Shown here one piece after another: positions 1 to 5,391 of a stretch of 7,234 nucleotides of DNA. Under the pieces are notes generated by a model. It was not told the origin of the DNA, ran no database searches, and worked only from the letters and a program-made list of their open reading frames with translations. Source of the DNA: Actinomycetota bacterium (GTDB taxonomy: Bacteria > Actinomycetota > Coriobacteriia > Anaerosomatales > D1FN1-002); contig VAUM01000074.1 in NCBI GenBank assembly GCA_005774595.1, positions 1 to 7,234 of the forward strand. The letters are read 5' to 3'. The translations under genes were made by a program, and so were the position numbers. Position 1 is the first letter of the stretch; each line of letters starts with the position of its first letter.

Positions 1-51
1 GAGCCGGCGATCGACTTCCTCGTCTCGCAGGTCCGCGCCGCCCTCGGCTGA
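1..51 (+). CDS. C-terminal end of an unidentified protein (partial)
   Basis: Reading from base 1 gives 16 sense codons (protein tail EPAIDFLVSQVRAALG) and a TGA stop at 49-51. Every sense codon ends in G or C, which matches the real genes of this window and supports a true gene tail rather than a chance frame. The tail looks like a soluble amphipathic C-terminal helix. It is too short to assign a family. The gene runs in the same direction as the transporter that starts 250 bases downstream, but that gap and the structured leader make a shared operon unlikely. No strong terminator hairpin is seen directly after the stop. Confidence 0.55.
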   Translation, partial: EPAIDFLVSQVRAALG

Positions 52-168
52 CGCGCAGCTCCCGCCGCCCGGCGTGCCGCGGCCGCCCGCGTGGGCCGCC
101 GTTCACCGACGCGCACATGCCGCCCGGCGGCACCGGCGCACCGCTCCCCGCCGCTTCGCAGACGACCC

Positions 169-276
169 GGGAACAAGTCCCTAGCCTTGTGGGGCGAGGG
201 TCGGACCACCGGCAGAAGGCCCGGCCCTCGTCGAGACCGCCGGAGGTCTCGCCGACAGGATGCCGCCCGAGGGCGG
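169..276 (+). promoter_or_regulatory. Cluster of stem-loops in the transporter 5' leader
   Basis: Four inverted repeats follow one another. First, ACAAG at 173-177 pairs with CTTGT at 186-190, and competes with GGGA at 169-172 pairing with TCCC at 178-181. Second, CGAGGGTCGG at 195-204 pairs with CCGGCCCTCG at 221-230: ten pairs including one G-T, with a 16-base loop. Third, one base later, CGAGACC at 232-238 pairs perfectly with GGTCTCG at 245-251. Fourth, CCGCC at 263-267 pairs with GGCGG at 272-276, with a CGAG tetraloop. The last stem ends 12 bases before the ribosome binding site. No known riboswitch consensus was recognised and no T-tract follows any stem. A structured, perhaps regulatory, mRNA leader is inferred. 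In such GC-rich DNA the shorter stems could be chance, but the ten-pair stem is less easily so. Confidence 0.4.
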
Positions 277-288
277 TGGGCAAGCGTA

Positions 289-295
289 GGGAGGG
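289..295 (+). promoter_or_regulatory. Strong ribosome binding site of the MFS transporter
   Basis: GGGAGGG lies six bases before the ATG at 302, which is near-ideal spacing and complementarity to the 16S rRNA 3' end. It fixes the transporter start at 302. It is the clearest Shine-Dalgarno site in the window, which suggests efficient translation once the message is accessible. Confidence 0.75.
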
Positions 296-301
296 TTCGA
301 C

Positions 302-1945
302 ATGGCGGACACCGCCGCGGCTGATGCCGATCGCGTGATCTCACCGGGTGAGATGCGGAAGATCATCGCAGCGTCATCAGTCGGAACGATGGTCGAGTGG
401 TACGACTTCTACATCTTCGGGAGCCTCGCGGCCGTCATCGCGAGCAAGTTCTACCAGACGGGCACGCCGCTCGGTGACATGATCGCGTGGCTCGCCGCCT
501 TCGCGATCGGCTTCATCGTCCGGCCGTTCGGTGCGATCGTGTTCGGCCGCGTCGGCGACCTCATCGGCCGGAAGTACACCTTCCTCGTCACGATGACCCT
601 GATGGGAATCTGCACGTTCGCGGTCGGCTGCCTGCCGACCATCGACAAGATCGGCCCAGCGGCCGGCGTCATCCTCATCTTCCTGCGCATCATGCAGGGC
701 CTGGCGCTCGGCGGCGAGTACGGCGGCGCGGCGACCTACATCGCCGAGCACGCCCCGCACGGCAAGCGCGGCTTCTACACCTCGTGGATCCAGATCACGG
801 CGACCGCCGGCCTGTTCATGTCGCTCGGAATCATCTTGGCGACCAAGTCGAGCATGAGCGTCGAGGCCTTCTCCGAGTGGGGCTGGCGCATCCCGTTCCT
901 CGTCTCGATCCTGCTCATCATGGTCTCGCTCTACATCCGTATCTCGCTGCGTGAGTCCCCGCTGTTCGCCAAGCTGAAGGCCTCCGGCCAGCGCTCGAAG
1001 AACCCGATCCTCGAGTCGTTCGGCAAGAAGGAGAACCTGAAGTGGGTCCTGCTCGCGCTGTTCGGCGCGACGATGGGCCAGGGCGTCGTGTGGTACACGG
1101 GCCAGTTCTACGCCCTGTTCTACCTGCAGAAGATCTTCCACGTCGCCTTCACCGACTCGAACTACATCATCGGCCTCGCACTGCTGGCCGCGACCCCGTT
1201 CTTCGTCGTGATGGGCGCGTTGTCCGACAAGATCGGCCGCAAGAAGATCATGCTGGCCGGCATGCTGCTCGCGGTCCTGACGTACTACCCGATCTACGGC
1301 CTCATGGCCGCGAACGCGCCGGCGAGCTACAAGGCGTCCGCCGACGACGTCAAGGGCTTCGAGAAGACCGCGAAGGCCGCCGCCGCCGCGGGCAAGGATG
1401 TCCCCATGATCGCGATCGCGGTCGAGGGCGACACCGCCGCCACGATCGCCGGCGCCACCAAGGTCCCGATCACGGAGATCAAGAAGGGCGATGCCCTGGC
1501 GGTCAAGCACCAGAAGTTCCTCTTCGACTATCAGGGCTACAACCCGTTCATCCTGTGGCTGTGCGTCGCCATCCAGGTCATCTACGTGACGATGGTCTAC
1601 GGCCCGATCGCCGCCTTCCTCGTCGAGCTGTTCCCGACGAAGATCCGGTACACGTCGATGTCGCTGCCGTACCACATCGGCAACGGCGTGTTCGGCGGCC
1701 TCGTGCCCATCATCGGCCTGTCGTGGGTCTCCGCGCAGACGGCGGCCGGCAACCCCATGTCCAACTACGCGGGCCTGTGGTGGCCGATGGGCGTCGCGGG
1801 AGTGTGCTTCGTGGTCGGGCTGTTCCTCGTGAAGGACACCCACCACATCGACATCCACGCGGGCGAATCGATCGCCGCCGCGGCGGTCACCACCGACGAG
1901 CAGCCGGACATCCAGGTGGAGGACGTCGGCCCCGACGAGCTGTAG
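302..1945 (+). CDS. MFS transporter, metabolite:H+ symporter (MHS) family
   Basis: A 547-residue inner-membrane protein with the 12-helix plan of the major facilitator superfamily. MHS members (the ShiA/ProP/KgtP/CitA type) import carboxylates, betaines or similar solutes with protons. Visible signatures: EWYDFYIFG (32-40) in helix 1; the loop 2-3 motif GRVGDLIGRK (82-91) and its second-half copy GALSDKIGRKK (305-315); RIMQGLALGGEYGGA (129-143) in helix 4; RESPLF (217-222) after helix 6; and VELFPTKIRYTSMSLPYHIG (441-460), the typical C-half MHS block. It is about 100 residues longer than ShiA or ProP. Most of the extra length is a hydrophilic insert at about 337-412 between helices 9 and 10, which should face outside, plus an acidic C-terminal tail (from about 512) in the cytoplasm. 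A subclass of about 550-residue MHS proteins carries an insert at the same place, so this is not damage. The ATG is supported by GGGAGGG six bases upstream. The gene is monocistronic here, ending in a strong hairpin. The substrate cannot be read from the sequence; a small organic acid is my guess. Confidence 0.93.
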   Translation: MADTAAADADRVISPGEMRKIIAASSVGTMVEWYDFYIFGSLAAVIASKFYQTGTPLGDMIAWLAAFAIGFIVRPFGAIVFGRVGDLIGRKYTFLVTMTLMGICTFAVGCLPTIDKIGPAAGVILIFLRIMQGLALGGEYGGAATYIAEHAPHGKRGFYTSWIQITATAGLFMSLGIILATKSSMSVEAFSEWGWRIPFLVSILLIMVSLYIRISLRESPLFAKLKASGQRSKNPILESFGKKENLKWVLLALFGATMGQGVVWYTGQFYALFYLQKIFHVAFTDSNYIIGLALLAATPFFVVMGALSDKIGRKKIMLAGMLLAVLTYYPIYGLMAANAPASYKASADDVKGFEKTAKAAAAAGKDVPMIAIAVEGDTAATIAGATKVPITEIKKGDALAVKHQKFLFDYQGYNPFILWLCVAIQVIYVTMVYGPIAAFLVELFPTKIRYTSMSLPYHIGNGVFGGLVPIIGLSWVSAQTAAGNPMSNYAGLWWPMGVAGVCFVVGLFLVKDTHHIDIHAGESIAAAAVTTDEQPDIQVEDVGPDEL

Positions 1946-1975
1946 CCTCGTCACCGCACCACACGCGTCACCTTG

Positions 1976-2005
1976 CGAGGGCCCTCCTGCACGGGAGGGC
2001 CCTCG
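1976..2005. terminator. Bidirectional hairpin terminator between convergent genes
   Basis: CGAGGGCCCTCC at 1976-1987 is perfectly complementary to GGAGGGCCCTCG at 1994-2005, leaving a six-base loop. It starts 30 bases after the transporter stop and ends 28 bases before the stop of the convergent phosphoesterase gene. A stem of 12 pairs, almost all G-C, is very stable. There is no T-run on either side, so it is not a canonical intrinsic terminator. U-poor hairpins at convergent gene ends are common in high-GC bacteria, and it should also protect both message ends from 3' exonucleases. Confidence 0.8.
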
Positions 2006-2033
2006 TCACGTCCACCCGGCCGGCGTGGCGGTC

Positions 2034-2513
2034 CTATTCGGGCAGCCGGACGACCTCGGCGGACACCTCGCCCGCCTCACACGTGAGCAGCGCCACGGTC
2101 GGCGGGCCGTCACCGTACGCCCGGGACGCCGACCCGGGGTTCAGGCGCATGCAGCCGGGCTCTCCGGCGAACTCGGCCACGTGCGTATGGCCGTGGATGA
2201 CGAGGCCCGGCGCAGTGCGCCAGCCGGGCAGGTCCGTGATGTCATGCACGACCGTGACGCTCACGCCCGCGAGGGTCAGCCGCTCCACGCCGCGGAGGAC
2301 GCAGCCGAGCTCGCCCGCGATGTCGCAGTTGCCCGCGACCGCGGTCACCGGCGCGATCTCGCGCAGGGCCACGAGGTCGTCCAAGGACACCACGTCGCCC
2401 GCATGCACGATCGCATCCACCCCGGCGAACACCTCGGCGACGCGAGGGTCCAGCCGGCCGTGAGTGTCGGACAGCACGCCCACGCGCACGGGGCCGGCCG
2501 CGTCGCCGATCAC
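2034..2513 (-). CDS. YfcE/MJ0936-type metallophosphoesterase
   Basis: A 159-residue soluble, probably cytoplasmic phosphoesterase of the small calcineurin-like group that includes E. coli YfcE and archaeal MJ0936. These hydrolyse phosphodiester bonds with a dinuclear metal centre. All metal-site blocks are present in order: SDTHG (15-19; D16, H18), HAGD (37-40; D40), GNCD (61-64; N62), H90 in VVHD, and GHTH (108-111). LNPGS (124-128) is a further family hallmark. Length is normal, and there is no signal peptide or membrane helix. The start is a GTG whose last bases overlap the stop of the response regulator gene (GTGA at 2510-2513). No good ribosome site precedes it, so translation by coupling is likely. 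GTGs at codons 9 and 11 are weaker alternatives. It is the last gene of the kinase-regulator unit, which hints at, but does not prove, a signalling-related substrate. The natural substrate of most members is unknown; cyclic nucleotides or other phosphodiesters are possible. Confidence 0.9.
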   Translation of the reverse strand: MIGDAAGPVRVGVLSDTHGRLDPRVAEVFAGVDAIVHAGDVVSLDDLVALREIAPVTAVAGNCDIAGELGCVLRGVERLTLAGVSVTVVHDITDLPGWRTAPGLVIHGHTHVAEFAGEPGCMRLNPGSASRAYGDGPPTVALLTCEAGEVSAEVVRLPE

Positions 2514-3217
2514 AAGCCGAGCGTCCGCTTCAACGACGGCACGCGCCGGCGTGAGACCGGCACCTGGGTCTCAGCCGCGTCCCGCAGTGTCAGCAGCAGG
2601 GTGCCGCCGTACATCGGGACGACTTCCCTGACCTCCGAGAGGTTGACGAGGAAGCGGCGATGGGCGCGGAAGAACCCGCGCTTCTCGAGCCGCGCCTCGA
2701 GCTGCATCAGCGACAGGGTGGAGAGGTACCGCTCGCCGTCGGTGTGCACATACGAATAGTCGTCCTTCGCCATCACGTACAGGATGTCGTCGACGTCGAG
2801 CAGCAGCTTCTTGCCCGCCTTCTCCACCGGGATGCGCTCGACCCGCGACACGTCGGCGGCCGGGGAGAGCCGTCCTATCGTCTGTCGCAGCCGTTCGACC
2901 TCGACCGGCTTGACCAGGTAGTCGGCCGCAGCGACCTCGAAGGCCTCCACGGCATGCTCGCTGTGGGCGGTCACGAACACGACCGCGGGCGGGCTCTCGA
3001 CGCTCGCGAGCACCTGCGCGAGCTGCATGCCGGACAGCCCGGGCATGTCGACGTCGAGGAAGATGCAGTCGTACGGGACGGCCTTGATGAGCTGCAACGC
3101 CTCGACGGCGTCGCAGGCCTCGCCCACGACCTCGACACCTCCGGCCTCGCCGAGCAGATACCGAAGCTCGGAACGGGCGTGCACCTCGTCGTCCACTATG
3201 AGCGCCTTGAGCGTCAC
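2510..3217 (-). CDS. LytTR-family response regulator
   Basis: A 235-residue two-component response regulator. The receiver domain (about 1-120) has the acidic pair D9-D10, phospho-acceptor D55 in FLDVDMPG, the switch threonine T83 and the conserved lysine K103 in LVKP. The C-terminal LytTR DNA-binding domain (about 127-235) is recognised by DDILYVMAKDDYSYVHT, by FFRAHRRFLVNLSEV with its typical RAHRRFLVN core, and by the closing VSRRRVPSLKRTLGL. Phosphorylation is expected to promote binding to paired direct-repeat sites upstream of target genes. The GTG start overlaps the stop of the histidine kinase gene by four bases (GTGA at 3214-3217). AAGGGA lies four bases upstream as a weak ribosome site, so both coupling and independent initiation are possible. 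The gene in turn overlaps the phosphoesterase gene by four bases. Its partner is certainly the adjacent LytS-like kinase; its DNA targets are unknown. Confidence 0.95.
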   Translation of the reverse strand: MTLKALIVDDEVHARSELRYLLGEAGGVEVVGEACDAVEALQLIKAVPYDCIFLDVDMPGLSGMQLAQVLASVESPPAVVFVTAHSEHAVEAFEVAAADYLVKPVEVERLRQTIGRLSPAADVSRVERIPVEKAGKKLLLDVDDILYVMAKDDYSYVHTDGERYLSTLSLMQLEARLEKRGFFRAHRRFLVNLSEVREVVPMYGGTLLLTLRDAAETQVPVSRRRVPSLKRTLGL

Positions 3218-4539
3218 GTGATCCCTTCTGCCTGGTCCTGTATCACGGTGAGCGTCACCGTCGTCCCCGCGTCCGCCGTGCTGTGCACGACCAGCCCGGA
3301 TGCGGGCCCGTACAGCCCGCGCAGCCTATCGTCGACGTTCCCGAGCGCGATGCCCAGCCCCGTGCCGAAACCGGGCTCCATGACCTTGGCGAGCACGTCT
3401 GGTGCCATCCCGACGCCGTCGTCGGCGACCCGCACCGTCAGGCGCCCCTGCGACAGCCGCGCGTCGATCCGCACGGTCAGGACGCCCCGCGCGCGCATGC
3501 CGTGCTTGATGCAGTTCTCCACGAGCGGCTGCACCACGAACGCAGGGATGTTCACGTCGAGGGCCGCCGGCTCGATGTCCTCGACCACCTTGATCCGATT
3601 CGGGAAGCGGGCAGTCTCGAACCGCAGGTAGGAGTGCACGTACTCGAGCTCGCGGGCGAGCGGGACCGGGCTGTCCCCCGTCTCGAGCGTGCGACGGTAG
3701 AAAGTGGCGAACTCGCGGAGCAGGTCCCGCGCCTCGGACGGATCGGTACGGACGAGCGACGCGATCGTGTTGATGGTGTTGAACAGGAAGTGCGGGTTGA
3801 TCTGCGCCTGGAGCGCCTGGAGCTCCATCCGGGTGGCGAGTTCGGTCTGGCGGTCGAGCTCCGAGAGCTCGAGCTGCGTCGAGAGCAGGTCGGCGAGGCC
3901 GCCGACCATCGTCACCTGCGTCTCGTTGAGCAGCCTCGGGGTCGTGTAGTAGAACTTGAGCGTGCCGACGGGCCGGGCGCGCATCCGCAACGGCATGACG
4001 ATCGCCGCCTCCAGCGGGCACTTCTCGCTCAGGCAGCCTATCTCGTCGTGCGACGACAGCACGCGGTAGTCGTCACACTCGATCGTCTCGCCCGTCGCGC
4101 GCGTGAGGATAGGGCCGCCGGTGGTGTGGTGGTCCTCGCCTGCGCCGGCGAAGCCGAGGATGCGCTCAGTGTCGGTGATGGCCACCGCGGCCACGTGGTC
4201 CGCCTGCTCCAAGATCAGGCGGCACACCGCACCGGCGGTCTCCTCGTCCAACCCGCGCCGAAGGTGCGTCAGCGACCGGTTGGCGATCTCGAGGATCTGC
4301 TGCGACTGCCGCGCCTGCAGGTGGTCGGGCCTGGTGATGAAACGGCCCGCCAGCATGAGCAGCGCGATCAGCGTGATGCCGGCGACCGCGGTCACGAACA
4401 CGTAACGGGGCACGGGGACGACGAGCGCCGCGAGCCCGGTGCCGGCGATGATCATGACGCTGAGCGTGAGCAGGAGGTCGATGAGCACCGACTGAAGAAG
4501 GAACGCCCGCCGTCCGACGTCGCCCGACACGCCGCCCAC
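3214..4539 (-). CDS. LytS-like sensor histidine kinase with two membrane helices and a GAF domain
   Basis: About 441 residues. Two hydrophobic segments (about 14-42 and 44-66) form a hairpin membrane anchor with a very short external loop. A GAF-like domain (about 95-225) follows, with GEDHH (134-138) and HDEIGCLSEKCPL (164-176), both typical of LytS-type kinases. The His_kinase core has QINPHFLFNTIN (246-257; H250 is the phospho-acceptor) and an ATPase domain with ENCIKHG (341-347), DDGVGM (373-378) and GTGLGIALGN (392-401). LytS and BtsS normally carry a five-to-six-helix 5TM sensor, which is absent here. The open frame continues upstream to 5211, but that part lies in the coding region of the permease gene, in another frame, and is Arg/Gly-rich noise. 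I place the start at the GTG at 4539, three bases after GGAAGG. The GTG at 4530 (438 residues) has a roomier spacing and is equally plausible. It overlaps the regulator gene by GTGA. Phosphotransfer to that regulator is expected; the signal is unknown. Confidence 0.92.
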   Translation of the reverse strand: MGGVSGDVGRRAFLLQSVLIDLLLTLSVMIIAGTGLAALVVPVPRYVFVTAVAGITLIALLMLAGRFITRPDHLQARQSQQILEIANRSLTHLRRGLDEETAGAVCRLILEQADHVAAVAITDTERILGFAGAGEDHHTTGGPILTRATGETIECDDYRVLSSHDEIGCLSEKCPLEAAIVMPLRMRARPVGTLKFYYTTPRLLNETQVTMVGGLADLLSTQLELSELDRQTELATRMELQALQAQINPHFLFNTINTIASLVRTDPSEARDLLREFATFYRRTLETGDSPVPLARELEYVHSYLRFETARFPNRIKVVEDIEPAALDVNIPAFVVQPLVENCIKHGMRARGVLTVRIDARLSQGRLTVRVADDGVGMAPDVLAKVMEPGFGTGLGIALGNVDDRLRGLYGPASGLVVHSTADAGTTVTLTVIQDQAEGIT

Positions 4540-4575
4540 GCCCCTTCCGTCAAGCCGCCCGTCCCAGGCGCACTG

Positions 4576-4581
4576 AGTATA
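4576..4581 (-). promoter_or_regulatory. Candidate -10 box for the kinase-regulator-phosphoesterase unit
   Basis: TATACT on the minus strand matches five of six bases of the sigma70 -10 consensus in an otherwise very GC-rich setting. It lies 37 to 46 bases upstream of the two possible kinase starts, inside the 68-base gap after the permease stop. No good -35 is seen 16-18 bases upstream, so promoter strength, or dependence on an activator, is uncertain. It suggests that the signalling genes can be transcribed separately from the glycosyltransferase and permease genes. Confidence 0.45.
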
Positions 4582-4607
4582 GCCGAGCGCCGAGGCGCCG
4601 CAGCCGC

Positions 4608-5381
4608 TCACGCCGCGGACGCCACCGCGTACGCGAGCCACGCACCTGTGGCTGCGAGGAGTGCGGCGAAGCCGAGGCGCACGGCGCGGTCGGCTGCAAC
4701 GGACGTGAGCTTCGCGCCCACGAGCGCCCCCGGCACCACGCCCACGACGAGCGCCGCCGCAAGCCCCCAGTCGACGTTGCCGAGCGCCCAGTGCGTCGCC
4801 GTCCCCGGCACGGCGATGAGACACACCGCCACCAGGCTCGTGCCGATCGCACGCTTGATCGGGTAGCCGAGCCACCGCGCGAGCGCCGGCACGATGATGA
4901 ACCCGCCGCCGAGCCCGAGGAAGCCCGAGTACAGCCCGGTCACCACGCCGAGCGCGGCGAGCGCGGCGAAGGCGGGGCGCGGGACCGCGGCCGCCTCCCC
5001 GAGAGCGCCGGACGCGCGGCGCGGCCCGCGGGACTCGGCGACGGCCATGTCGGCGGCGGTGTAGACGATGAGCGCCGCGGTCACGACGAGCACGACGCCG
5101 CCCCCGACCCGCTCGGCGCCCAGCGCGCCCACGACCGAGACGGCCGCGCCGAACGCGCCGATCACCACTCCGGCACGCAGGTCGGCGAGCCCGCGGCGCG
5201 CATACGACCACGCGCCCGTGAGCGCGGTTGGGATGATGACGGGCAGCGGCGTCCCGACCGCGACGAGCTGGGGAAAGCCGAGCGCGAGGACCGCCGGCGT
5301 GGTCACGATGCCGCCGCCGATCCCGAAGGCCCCGGACAGCACGCCGGACAGCAGGCCGACGAGTGCCGCAGCGAGCGACAC
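4608..5381 (-). CDS. TauE/SafE-family (DUF81) membrane permease
   Basis: A 257-residue polytopic membrane protein with about eight hydrophobic helices in two homologous halves. The two glycine-rich repeat signatures are clear: SGAFGIGGGIVTTPAVLAL (16-34) opens the first half and SGFLGLGGGFIIVPALARWL (152-171) the second. TSLVAV (181-186) is also typical of the second half. The middle, about 113-135, is a hydrophilic cytoplasmic or external linker containing RGPRRAS. Length matches the family. Members have been linked to export or uptake of sulfoacetate, sulfite, sulfolactate and other small anions, but most are uncharacterised; the sequence does not reveal the substrate. The GTG start lies ten bases after the stop of the glycosyltransferase gene with only a weak ribosome site, which suggests joint transcription with it. 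The two-component genes follow 68 bases downstream, so the permease could be one of their functional partners. Confidence 0.92.
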   Translation of the reverse strand: MSLAAALVGLLSGVLSGAFGIGGGIVTTPAVLALGFPQLVAVGTPLPVIIPTALTGAWSYARRGLADLRAGVVIGAFGAAVSVVGALGAERVGGGVVLVVTAALIVYTAADMAVAESRGPRRASGALGEAAAVPRPAFAALAALGVVTGLYSGFLGLGGGFIIVPALARWLGYPIKRAIGTSLVAVCLIAVPGTATHWALGNVDWGLAAALVVGVVPGALVGAKLTSVAADRAVRLGFAALLAATGAWLAYAVASAA

Positions 5382-5391
5382 CGCGGCGGCC

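Larger units (their letters stand above)
52..301 (+). other. Gene-free leader region upstream of the MFS transporter
   Basis: This 250-base stretch has no convincing gene. The short open frames in it are Arg/Pro-rich, overlap each other in different frames and on both strands, and show no family resemblance. The left half (52-160) is low-complexity GC-rich sequence with small palindromes such as gcggccgc and no clear function. The right half (about 169-276) holds a cluster of stem-loops described separately, followed by a strong ribosome binding site. No convincing sigma70-type -35/-10 pair was found. The nearest candidate -10 is TAGCCT at 182-187, without a matching -35, so the transporter promoter is not located. 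Confidence 0.6.

Noticed and set aside
169..190. H-type pseudoknot formed by GGGA/TCCC and ACAAG/CTTGT
   Set aside because: Both pairings are perfect, but they leave no linker bases between the stems on the 5' side, so simultaneous formation is sterically unlikely. They are treated as alternatives.
169..276. Assignment of the leader to a known riboswitch class or T-box
   Set aside because: I compared it from memory with T-box, cobalamin, c-di-GMP, SAM, ZTP, fluoride and guanidine core motifs and found no matching conserved core.
91..338. Small overlapping frames in the transporter leader as possible leader peptides
   Set aside because: They are Arg/Pro-rich, overlap in several frames, lack ribosome sites and contain no run of regulatory codons that would suggest attenuation.
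377..1954. 525-codon open frame on the minus strand opposite the MFS transporter
   Set aside because: It mirrors the GC-rich third-position pattern of the transporter gene. Its product is Asp/Arg/His-rich with no domain or membrane pattern, whereas the plus strand encodes a clear 12-helix protein.
1042..2463. 473-codon plus-strand frame crossing the transporter, the terminator hairpin and the phosphoesterase
   Set aside because: It is an out-of-frame shadow of the transporter that reads through a strong hairpin and is Arg/Gly/Pro-rich.
3283..4866. 527-codon open frame on the plus strand opposite the kinase and permease genes
   Set aside because: It spans the ends of two convincing minus-strand genes, its product is Arg/His/Glu-rich low-complexity sequence, and no family motif is present.
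4540..5211. N-terminal extension of the kinase frame by about 224 residues
   Set aside because: The extension is Arg/Gly/Ala-rich and lies in a different frame inside the TauE-type permease gene. The kinase-like sequence begins only after the permease stop, at 4539 or 4530.
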